Below the pieces are notes generated by a model that ran no database searches, was not told the DNA's origin, and saw only the letters and a program-made list of their open reading frames with translations. The position numbers were made by a program, and so were the translations under genes. 6,549 nt of DNA, taken from the NCBI GenBank assembly GCA_948938605.1, contig CARAIG010000012.1, positions 1-6,549 on the forward strand, written 5' to 3'. Positions within the stretch are counted from its first letter, which is position 1. The number at the start of each line of letters is the position of its first letter. Shown piece by piece: positions 1 to 5,126 of this stretch. The DNA comes from an uncultured Eubacteriales bacterium. Lineage in GTDB: Bacteria > Bacillota > Clostridia > Christensenellales > CAG-314.

Positions 1-21
1 AGACGTGTGCTCTTCCGATCT
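1..21 (+). other. Illumina TruSeq adapter remnant (not genomic)
   Basis: Bases 1-20 read AGACGTGTGCTCTTCCGATC and base 21 is T, which is exactly the 3' part of the standard TruSeq read-2 adapter, including the terminal T used in ligation. This is sequencing-library DNA left on the contig end. Genomic sequence should be taken to begin at about 22, and nothing should be inferred from bases 1-21. Confidence 0.97.
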
Positions 22-51
22 TAACCAATGAAGAATTTATCTTATAAATCC

Positions 52-61
52 TATGGAGTGA
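52..61 (+). promoter_or_regulatory. Ribosome binding site of the first cassette gene
   Basis: The decamer TATGGAGTGA holds a GGAG core at 55-58, seven bases before the GTG at 66, which is good Shine-Dalgarno spacing. The identical decamer recurs at 401-410 before the next gene. This supports GTG 66 as a real start despite the non-ATG codon. Confidence 0.65.
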
Positions 62-65
62 AGCC

Positions 66-410
66 GTGATTGACTATTTGGAATTATATAAAAAATTTGA
101 AGATGTCAAAGATATCAAGGATTATATTGAAGATGTCAAAAAACTTCGTCAATACTATGCAAGCGGACAGTATGAATTGATGTGGGATCATATTAACGCA
201 TTAACGCATAAGTATTTTTTCGAAACTATTGTATGGAACTCTGTTAATCGGAATATGCCTGTTACATATCAAGAAGCCTATATTAATGCGGAAAATTTTA
301 TGCAAGTCCAAGGTGCGAAACTTGTAGTTGCAAAAGTAATTGATTATAAGAAACAATTATCGCATAATGAAATCGCTTTTGTCGAATCAATCATAAATAA
401 TATGGAGTGA
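66..410 (+). CDS. Small uncharacterised protein, first gene of tcm cassette
   Basis: This gene encodes a 114-aa protein that I do not recognise. It starts with GTG at 66, supported by GGAG at 55-58. The protein has no signal peptide, no membrane segment and no cysteine. It is rich in charged and aromatic residues and looks mostly helical. The N-terminus contains two 10-residue units, FEDVKDIKDY and IEDVKKLRQY (residues 12-31), which share an exact 14-base DNA repeat. It stands directly before tcmP with only five bases between its stop and the preferred tcmP start, and its last codons supply the tcmP ribosome binding site, so the two are probably co-translated. It may be an accessory or regulatory subunit of the TcmP/radical-SAM pair; that is an inference from position only. 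The codons are AT-rich, like those of the next two genes. Confidence 0.75.
   Translation: MIDYLELYKKFEDVKDIKDYIEDVKKLRQYYASGQYELMWDHINALTHKYFFETIVWNSVNRNMPVTYQEAYINAENFMQVQGAKLVVAKVIDYKKQLSHNEIAFVESIINNME
404..407 (+). promoter_or_regulatory. Shine-Dalgarno that decides the tcmP start
   Basis: GGAG at 404-407 lies eight bases before ATG 416. The alternative GTG start at 407 would overlap this same GGAG and have no ribosome binding site of its own. ATG 416 is therefore preferred, which shortens the protein by three residues (MSN). Confidence 0.7.
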
Positions 411-415
411 GTAAT

Positions 416-1588
416 ATGAGTAAAACTTCTGAATTTTTTCAAGAAAAAAAGAAATGGTCTACATACAAAGACAAATTATTGAAAAACTATGTGCCACTAT
501 ATCTTTCAAAGATTTTAGCGACAAATAAAGATACGCTATTTATTGATGGATTTGCAGGTAAAGGAATTTTTGATGATGGCACAATAGGTTCTCCTATCAT
601 AGTGCGAGACAAAATAGAAAGTGCGATGCAAATGTCCAAATATCCAACTAAAATTATCCCTATTTTTATAGAGTACAATAAAAAATATGCACAAGAATTG
701 ATTGAATCTTTAAATCGCAAATGGTGTTATGTTCGAAATGCAGACTATAAGACAGAGGCCTTGTCTATTATTAAAAGAAACAAACATAGAAACATATTTC
801 TTTATGCTGATCCATTCGGTATTAAGCATTTACAATACGAGATTTTCAGTGAATTGGCTCAAAATCCAAACAGTGTAGAATTGCTAATAAACTTTAACTC
901 TTTTGGTTTTATTCGAGAAGGATGTCGTTTGTTAAATGTCGAAATTGACGATGAGTTAAACGCATATGAAGAAACAGAAATCTCCGACAATTTTCAAAAT
1001 AATATTGAAAATATGAATAGAATTGCAAATGGTGAATACTGGCAAGAAATTATCTTACTCAAAAAACGAGGAAGTATTACTGCTAAACAAGCAGAAGAAC
1101 TGTTCGTCGATGCTTATATGGAAAATTTAGGACACGACTTTGAATACATATTTCAGTTTGCTGTTAAAACTGGAGATAATACAATTCCTAAATATAGAAT
1201 GATATTTGCAACAAATCATATCCAAGGTGCTCTCTATATGAGCGAGACCATGATTAAATGTAATAATGAAATGACTCTCGATAATCATGGACAGCAAGAA
1301 TCTCTCTTTGATTATGAATTTACACGTAATTCTTGTGCGGACGATATTTTGGATATTCTAAAGAAAGCATGTGATGATGAGGCGTCCATTGATTGTAAAG
1401 ATCTCTGTATGCTAACCTATTTAATGTGTGGTCCAAAATATTTACACATTGATATTAGAAAAGCACTAATTGAACTTGAAAAAAGAAAACTTATTGTGAT
1501 AAACCGAGTTAATAAATATACGCCAACTGGCAAATTATCAAAATCCATGGATTTTATAAAGAACGAAATAAGAGTGGCATTATTATGA
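416..1588 (+). CDS. tcmP: Three-Cys-motif partner protein TcmP
   Basis: This 390-aa protein resembles the TcmP family, named for its constant pairing with a three-cysteine-motif protein, which is indeed the next gene. The reaction is unknown. The N-terminal half looks like a Rossmann methyltransferase: DGFAGKGIF (residues 44-52) as a motif-I-type SAM loop, IPIFIEYN (81-88) with an acidic residue after the second strand, NAD (108-110), and YADPFG (130-135) in the place of a DPPY-like motif IV. The last 80 or so residues (from about 308) contain a helix-turn-helix/winged-helix-like pattern ending in KRKLIVINRVNKYTPTG, which could bind nucleic acid. Its stop overlaps the next start as ATGA, so translation is coupled. 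Family assignment is from recognition of the motifs and the neighbour; methyltransferase activity is inferred. Confidence 0.85.
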   Translation: MSKTSEFFQEKKKWSTYKDKLLKNYVPLYLSKILATNKDTLFIDGFAGKGIFDDGTIGSPIIVRDKIESAMQMSKYPTKIIPIFIEYNKKYAQELIESLNRKWCYVRNADYKTEALSIIKRNKHRNIFLYADPFGIKHLQYEIFSELAQNPNSVELLINFNSFGFIREGCRLLNVEIDDELNAYEETEISDNFQNNIENMNRIANGEYWQEIILLKKRGSITAKQAEELFVDAYMENLGHDFEYIFQFAVKTGDNTIPKYRMIFATNHIQGALYMSETMIKCNNEMTLDNHGQQESLFDYEFTRNSCADDILDILKKACDDEASIDCKDLCMLTYLMCGPKYLHIDIRKALIELEKRKLIVINRVNKYTPTGKLSKSMDFIKNEIRVALL

Positions 1589-2343
1589 TAAAAATTATTA
1601 GAAAGTCTTTATTGTATAAAACTGGCGTTGAATATGGGGACTATACCATAAACATTGCCGAAGGCTGTTCGCATGGCTGCAAATATCCTTGCTATGCTAT
1701 GATGATGGCAAAACGTTTCGGTAAGATTAAAACATATGAGGATTGGTGTCAACCAAAACTTATAGAAAATGCATTAGAATTACTTGATATTGAAATTCCC
1801 AAATTAAAAGATAAAATTCAATCAGTTCAGCTGTGTTTTACTACTGATCCGTTTATGTACGGCTATCCTGAAATTTCTGAACTTAGTCTAAAATGTATTC
1901 GTAAATTAAATGATGCGGGCATAAAATGCACGGCGCTTACCAAAGGTGTTTTGCCTTTAGAATTAAGCACTTTATCAAAAGATAATGAATATGGGATTAC
2001 TTTGATATCACTTAACGAATCGTTTCGTGACGAAATTGAGCCTGGGGCAGCGCCGTATAATGAAAGACTGTTGGCATTAAGAAAACTACACGATGCAGGA
2101 TGTAAAACTTGGGTAAGTATCGAACCATATCCTACGCCTAATTTTATAGAACAAAGTTTAGATGAAATATTGGAATCGGTGTCATTTGTTGATAAAATTA
2201 TTTTTGGCAGATTGAATTATAACGCAAAGGTTTCACAGTATAAAAATTACAAACAGTTTTTCAATGAAATGGCAGAAAAGGTAATTGATTTTTGCAAAGC
2301 GAAAGAAAAACAATATCATATTAAAGAAGGCACCATTACATAA
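1585..2343 (+). CDS. Radical-SAM-like three-Cys-motif protein (Gp37/Gp68 or SplB-like)
   Basis: This 252-aa protein is the partner of TcmP. Residues 27-38 read GCSHGCKYPCYA, with cysteines 28, 32 and 36 in a C-x3-C-x3-C arrangement. Canonical radical SAM enzymes use C-x3-C-x2-C, so this carries one extra residue (Pro35) before the third cysteine. The rest follows the SplB/Gp37-Gp68 style of partial TIM barrel: VQLCFTTDPF (about 81-90), CTALTKG (115-121), LISLNESF, an EPGAAPYNERLLALRKLHDAG stretch (in two parts around 153-173) and WVSIEPYPTP (about 177-186). The likely cofactor is a [4Fe-4S] cluster with S-adenosylmethionine; the substrate is unknown. ATG 1585 overlaps the tcmP stop by four bases (ATGA); the upstream Shine-Dalgarno is weak, so coupling to tcmP translation is expected. 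It is a complete cytoplasmic protein with AT-rich codons. Confidence 0.82.
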   Translation: MIKIIRKSLLYKTGVEYGDYTINIAEGCSHGCKYPCYAMMMAKRFGKIKTYEDWCQPKLIENALELLDIEIPKLKDKIQSVQLCFTTDPFMYGYPEISELSLKCIRKLNDAGIKCTALTKGVLPLELSTLSKDNEYGITLISLNESFRDEIEPGAAPYNERLLALRKLHDAGCKTWVSIEPYPTPNFIEQSLDEILESVSFVDKIIFGRLNYNAKVSQYKNYKQFFNEMAEKVIDFCKAKEKQYHIKEGTIT

Positions 2344-2635
2344 TTGAACTCATAAAATGCACAACAAATATAACGCGTTTTACTGTTGTTGGTTCGTATC
2401 TTTTTATCGGGTACACATATTGTTTGCCGAATTTAACCGTTTGTATGCGAGATAGTACTTACTAATGATAAAATAGCAATATCTTTTAATTAAGCAAGCA
2501 ATAAAGGGCGTTTGCGTGATGAAATAGATAAAATAACGGAGCAGGCAACGGAAAAGCCTGCTTTTACTTTGCCTTTGAGTTCGTATAAATTCACCAACTC
2601 TCCGCCAATGACGTGGCTCGGCATTAGACCACAAC
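2344..2635. other. Intergenic AT-rich stretch, no convincing gene
   Basis: Between the tcm cassette and its apparent terminator lie about 290 bases without a supported gene. There is an imperfect inverted repeat just after the cassette (ACAACA near 2361 with TGTTGT near 2384) and a 7-bp GC-rich hairpin at 2540-2562. Open frames exist on both strands (plus 2512-2706; minus 2404-2646; and a minus frame beginning at an ATG near 2625 that reads VIGGELVNLYELKGKVKAGF internally). None has a good ribosome binding site or a family I can recognise, so none is called. Confidence 0.5.
2540..2566 (+). terminator. Weak terminator-like hairpin
   Basis: AGCAGGC (2540-2546) pairs perfectly with GCCTGCT (2556-2562) around a 9-base loop, followed by a short TTTACTTT tail. 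It could attenuate transcription leaving the tcm cassette, but the U-tract is poor. Confidence 0.35.
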
Positions 2636-2667
2636 AAAAGGAACACAAATTTAAGTGTTCCTTTTTT
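2636..2667 (+). terminator. Strong Rho-independent terminator
   Basis: AAAAGGAACAC (2636-2646) pairs with GTGTTCCTTTT (2655-2665) across an 8-base loop, and the run of six T continues to 2667. The A-tract on the other side makes it potentially bidirectional. It most likely ends transcripts from the tcm cassette. Because it lies just outside the IS200 left end it also shields the insertion sequence from read-through. Confidence 0.8.
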
Positions 2668-2677
2668 GTATATCGAA

Positions 2678-2700
2678 AACCACCGGATAGTCCGGTGGTT
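2678..2700 (+). repeat. IS200 left-end hairpin
   Basis: AACCACCGGA (2678-2687) and TCCGGTGGTT (2691-2700) form a perfect 10-bp stem with a three-base TAG loop. Subterminal hairpins of this kind are the single-stranded recognition structures of IS200/IS605 transposases. Confidence 0.75.
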
Positions 2701-2724
2701 CCGTGAAGGTTAACCGATGAGCAA

Positions 2725-2791
2725 AAGAATCCTCCTGTGGTATAATAAATTCAAGCCCGGCAGCTGAACAAATAACCACAGAAGGATTCTT
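2725..2791 (+). promoter_or_regulatory. Fold-back that sequesters the tnpA ribosome binding site
   Basis: The arms 2725-2741 and 2775-2791 are 17 bases each and complementary except for one C/A mismatch. The right arm contains AGAAGGA, the Shine-Dalgarno of the tnpA start at 2794, so an RNA carrying both arms would hide it. IS200 is known to repress its transposase by such a 5' stem-loop. A perfect TATAAT lies at 2741-2746, at the end of the left arm and start of the loop, so initiation there would give mRNA lacking the left arm. Confidence 0.65.
2741..2746 (+). promoter_or_regulatory. Candidate -10 box for tnpA
   Basis: A perfect TATAAT is present, but there is no good -35 at standard spacing (TGAGCA at 2718-2723 with a 17-base spacer). 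It is placed about 48 bases before the tnpA start. Confidence 0.4.
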
Positions 2792-2793
2792 TA

Positions 2794-3271
2794 ATGAATG
2801 ACACATCAAGTTTAGCGCATACGACGTGGAATTGCAAGTATCATATAGTGCGCCTAAATACAGAAGAAAAGAATATTATGAAGAGAAACGTAGAGAAATA
2901 GGGAAATTCTGCGTCAGTTGTGCAAATGGAAAGGAGTAGAAATAATAGAAGCAGAAGACCACGCACACATGTGTTTGAAAATACCCCCGAAGATGAGTGT
3001 ATCAGGGTTTATACTACGTTGCACTACGTGGCGTTCGCTTCGCTTGGCTGAGTGGATATCTCAAAGGAAAAAGCAGTGTACTAATATATTCCAAATTTGT
3101 AAATATGAAATTCAAGTATAGAAACAGAGAATTTTGGTGCCGTGGCTACTATGTAGACACGGCAGGAAAAATACGAGAAAGATAAAAGAATACATAGCGA
3201 GTCAACTTGCCGAAGATAAGCGATTGGAGCAAATGACAATATTCGAAGTGAATGACCCGTTCAAGAAGTAA
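2794..3271 (+). pseudogene. tnpA: IS200-type Y1 transposase tnpA, broken
   Basis: The start MNDTSSLAHTTWNCKYHIV at 2794 is typical of IS200 TnpA. The rest of the protein is recovered only by changing frame: after about 2849 (a 4-base loss removes the Phe of HIVFAPKYRR; APKYRRKEYYEEKRREIGK follows from 2850), at about 2906 (one base lost; ILRQLCKWKGVEIIEAE), at 3011-3053 (a net 40-base insertion), and at about 3170 (one A lost from an A-run). The tail then reads TRKIKEYIASQLAEDKRLEQ to a stop at 3269-3271. The HUH histidines survive as DHAHM (2957-2971), but the three residues usually just before them (such as ACP) appear deleted. The Tyr of IKEYIASQ is the likely catalytic tyrosine. No functional enzyme can be made without several frameshifts. 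Confidence 0.88.
3013..3052 (+). repeat. 40-base insertion in tnpA, arm of a spaced inverted repeat
   Basis: The insertion lies between the codons for SGF and GYLKGK of tnpA. It starts with two near-identical decamers (ACTACGTTGC, ACTACGTGGC). Its 3023-3052 part matches the reverse complement of 3317-3346 at 27 of 30 positions, with all three differences being transitions. Confidence 0.75.
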
Positions 3272-3316
3272 ACCGGCTCGCTAACGCATGACAGCCGCCA
3301 AACTCACAAAGACACG

Positions 3317-3346
3317 CTCAGCCGAGCAAAGCGAACGCCACGCAGT
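3317..3346 (-). repeat. Second arm of the 30-base inverted repeat
   Basis: This is the reverse-complement counterpart of 3023-3052 (27/30), located between the tnpA stop and the right-end hairpin. Its outer part also joins a local hairpin, CGCCAC (3336-3341) with GTGGCG (3354-3359). Confidence 0.75.
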
Positions 3347-3365
3347 ATTTCGTGTGGCGACCAAA

Positions 3366-3397
3366 GGAGGGTTTTACCCTCCAATTCTTATTTTTTT
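3366..3397 (+). terminator. IS200 right-end hairpin, terminator-like
   Basis: GGAGGGT (3366-3372) pairs with ACCCTCC (3376-3382) around a TTT loop. Eight bases later comes a run of seven T (3391-3397). This fits the right-end recognition hairpin of an IS200 element and might also end transcription, although the U-tract is farther from the stem than in a classical terminator. Confidence 0.55.
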
Positions 3398-3885
3398 GCA
3401 GTTAATTCTACCATTTAACAGTTTTGTGCCATTGAATGATTAATTTGGTTTTGATAAAATATATCTATAATATTGGTAAAATATAAACGCGAGTTTGTTT
3501 GACATTATAAAGAATATGACTTACTGTGCGAGCGCGTGTAAGTATTTATATGTTGGTTGTCCATAGGATACTCACTCGAACCCTGCAAACCGAATAACCA
3601 CACATTGTGCCGCCTAAACTTTACAGTGTTCGAATATCACGTTGCTAGGTTTGTTTTTCCTTGTATTTTAAATAATTAAGTTCTGTATTCATAAAATAAT
3701 TTGAAATGTTTTTTACGACGGATATAAGATGTGGGGGCTATTACTCACATCTTTATATATTTCATATTATCTGTACTAAAATACACCTAATCTAACTAAA
3801 AAACAATTTAACGGGCAACACTTAAAATTGCGTTGTTTGCGCAATAATCGGGCAATAGCGTGTTCGACTTTAAAAATTTTACCTG
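3398..3885. other. AT-rich intergenic region with possible structured RNA
   Basis: There is no convincing gene in this stretch of nearly 500 bases; stops are frequent in all frames. It contains a TTGACA at 3499-3504, a region 3531-3646 that can fold with closing pairs AGC/GCT and CGTG/CACG plus two internal stems, a T-rich run at 3650-3658, and a 12-bp hairpin at 3722-3758. A perfect 6-bp hairpin (ATTGCG/CGCAAT, 3827-3845) is flanked by two CGGGCAA copies (3812-3818 and 3849-3855), which could be an operator for the promoter downstream. None of these is confirmed. Confidence 0.45.
3722..3758 (+). terminator. Hairpin, possible terminator
   Basis: AAGATGTG (3726-3733) pairs with CACATCTT (3746-3753) and the stem extends through ATAT/ATAT with a single bulged T, around a 12-base loop containing GGGGG. 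There is no clean U-tract, so termination is only one reading; a regulatory hairpin is another. Confidence 0.35.
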
Positions 3886-3914
3886 TTGACACGCATTTAA
3901 AAATAATGTATTAT
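3886..3914 (+). promoter_or_regulatory. Sigma-A/sigma-70 promoter of the ABC operon
   Basis: TTGACA (3886-3891), a 17-base spacer and TATTAT (3909-3914) give a near-consensus housekeeping promoter. The expected start point near 3921 leaves a leader of about 23 bases before ATG 3944, too short for a riboswitch. The ribosome binding site is GGGGTG at 3933-3938, five bases before the ATG. Confidence 0.85.
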
Positions 3915-3943
3915 GGAACCATATTTTTTCTTGGGGTGCAGCA

Positions 3944-4699
3944 ATGGAAGCAATTAAGTTTGAAAATTTCAGTTGCTACTACAAGCACAAAAAGGATTTT
4001 ATCAAGGCGCTGGACGGTGTTAATTTATCGGTGCATAACGGCGAGCTTTTGGTGGTCGTAGGGGAATCCGGCAGCGGCAAATCCACTTTGCTAAAATGTG
4101 TTTTGGGGCAATGCTCTTATGTCGACGGGCAGTTGTTTGTTTACGGGCAACCGATCGAACAGTTAAACGTACGCACTAAAAATTTTGCTTATGTGCATCA
4201 AAATATCACTTTGTATCCGCATATTACCGTTTACGAAAATATTGCGTTTCCTTTGCGCGTTATGGGTACTTCGCAAAAGGAAACCGACGCACGCGTTAGC
4301 GAAGTCGCCTCGAAAATGGGGATTGATTGGTTGTTAACGCGTAAACCCCGTCAACTTTCCGTAGGGCAATGTCAGCGTGTGGCGTTGGCTCGTGCGGTGA
4401 TAAAACATCCGCAGCTGATATTGTTCGACGAACCTTTTGCAAATATCGACCCGTTAAAAAGCGGCGAATTGCGTCAGTTGGTCAGACAAATTCACAAGGA
4501 CTACAATCCCACAATTTTGTTCGTCACGCACAATTTGCAGGAAGCGTTTGCGCTCGGCGACAGAATAGTGGTATTAGAACAAGGTAAAGTATCGGAAGCG
4601 GGTACGCCTAAACAGTTGTTGCAAAATCCGCAGTCGGAACTTTTGAAAGGTTACATTAATGAAACAAACAGTGCAGACGAAACAAACGATATTGGGTGA
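3944..4699 (+). CDS. ABC transporter ATP-binding protein, sugar-importer type
   Basis: This 251-aa nucleotide-binding subunit powers an ABC transporter from the cytoplasmic face. It has Walker A GESGSGKST (residues 40-48), Q-loop Gln86 in YVHQN, signature LSVGQCQR (138-145), Walker B LILFDEP (158-164), D-loop NIDP and H-loop His196 in VTHN. The LYPHITVYENIAFPLR stretch (90-105) is typical of the MalK/UgpC-like importers. Those proteins usually run to about 370 residues with a C-terminal TOBE domain; this one stops right after the ATPase core, so it lacks that regulatory/sugar-type extension. The signature has Val where LSGGQ normally has its first Gly. It starts at ATG 3944 after GGGGTG and is first in an operon. 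The substrate cannot be told from this subunit; a carbohydrate is favoured by the MalK-like sequence and the YesL-like fourth gene. Confidence 0.88.
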   Translation: MEAIKFENFSCYYKHKKDFIKALDGVNLSVHNGELLVVVGESGSGKSTLLKCVLGQCSYVDGQLFVYGQPIEQLNVRTKNFAYVHQNITLYPHITVYENIAFPLRVMGTSQKETDARVSEVASKMGIDWLLTRKPRQLSVGQCQRVALARAVIKHPQLILFDEPFANIDPLKSGELRQLVRQIHKDYNPTILFVTHNLQEAFALGDRIVVLEQGKVSEAGTPKQLLQNPQSELLKGYINETNSADETNDIG

Positions 4700-5126
4700 G
4701 AGTGTTTCCTCGGCGCAATCTAAATTGCGCACAAAGTTAATTTTTTGTATATTAGGCGGCGTGGCGTGTTTGGCAATTAACATAGCTTTGTTTTTGTGCA
4801 GTTCGCAAAATACGTACGGTTGGTTTTTAGCCGTTAATATAATTACCGATGTGTTATACGCTTGGTTTTTGCTAGCATACGTTTCATTGGTAATTTTGCC
4901 TAAACGCCGTATGTGCGAATTGTGCGTACAGCCGTCTGAACAAGTCGTAGGACAAATTACGCAAATTTCCGAGCATACAAACAAAGTAAATATGTTTGAT
5001 TGTTATTCCGTAAATATTGACGGTCGCACTTTCTTTTTGCCGCTTGACGGGCGAATTAAGTTAACGGCGGACACACAGGTTACGTGCAAAGTTGTATCCA
5101 ATATAATCGTCGAGGTGGTGCAATGA
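4659..5126 (+). CDS. Two-TM membrane protein with C-terminal soluble domain
   Basis: I do not recognise the family of this 155-aa protein. Residues 1-26 are hydrophilic, followed by two hydrophobic segments (about 27-47 and 56-80) that form a hairpin. A soluble tail then holds CELC (86-89) and a beta-rich stretch with GQITQI, YSVNIDGRTFFLPL and VTCKVVSNIIVEVV, suggestive of a small barrel such as an NfeD/OB-type domain. Basic KRR after the second segment predicts a cytoplasmic tail. The start at 4659 lies 41 bases inside the end of the ABC gene and is supported by GAAAGG at 4645-4650 with eight-base spacing. Its stop overlaps the next start (ATGA). It probably acts with the neighbouring membrane proteins; the function is unknown. 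Confidence 0.78.
   Translation: MKQTVQTKQTILGESVSSAQSKLRTKLIFCILGGVACLAINIALFLCSSQNTYGWFLAVNIITDVLYAWFLLAYVSLVILPKRRMCELCVQPSEQVVGQITQISEHTNKVNMFDCYSVNIDGRTFFLPLDGRIKLTADTQVTCKVVSNIIVEVVQ

Larger units (their letters stand above)
2670..3390 (+). mobile_element. Decayed IS200/IS605-family element (tnpA only)
   Basis: A roughly 720-base element fits the usual size of single-gene IS200 members. It has a left-end hairpin (2678-2700), an internal fold-back before the gene (2725-2791), a broken tnpA (2794-3271) and a right-end hairpin (3366-3382). There is no tnpB. IS200-type elements have no terminal inverted repeats and make no target duplication, so the exact ends cannot be read from the sequence and the limits given are approximate. 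The transposase is inactive by frameshift; the ends could in principle still be moved by a related transposase elsewhere in the genome. Confidence 0.8.

Noticed and set aside
21..47. End of an upstream gene reading TNEEFIL then stop (24-47)
   Set aside because: Only seven codons remain after the adapter, and the first codon would include an adapter base. It could be the tail of a fourth cassette gene, but it is too short to call.
407..415. GTG 407 as tcmP start
   Set aside because: It overlaps the only Shine-Dalgarno (404-407), which is ideally placed for ATG 416.
2404..2646. 80-codon minus-strand open frame and overlapping frames on both strands
   Set aside because: No good ribosome binding site, no recognised family, and its 5' part lies in the terminator stem. 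A shorter minus frame with the peptide GGELVNLYELKGKVKAGF looks somewhat protein-like but cannot be supported from the window alone.
2918..3185. Two separate small proteins at 2918-3121 and 2997-3185
   Set aside because: Both are frame segments of the broken IS200 tnpA, not independent genes.
3451..3471. TTGATA ... TATAAT as a promoter near 3451-3471
   Set aside because: The spacer is only nine bases, and no suitable -35 lies 16-18 bases before the TATAAT.
3828..4061. 77-codon plus-strand open frame across the ABC promoter
   Set aside because: It overlaps the promoter and the ABC start in another frame, and its product looks random.
5084..5122. Earlier start for the anchored protein at 5084
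   Set aside because: It would add 13 residues before the basic N-terminus and overlap the previous gene by 43 bases, while ATG 5123 has GAGGTG at the right distance.
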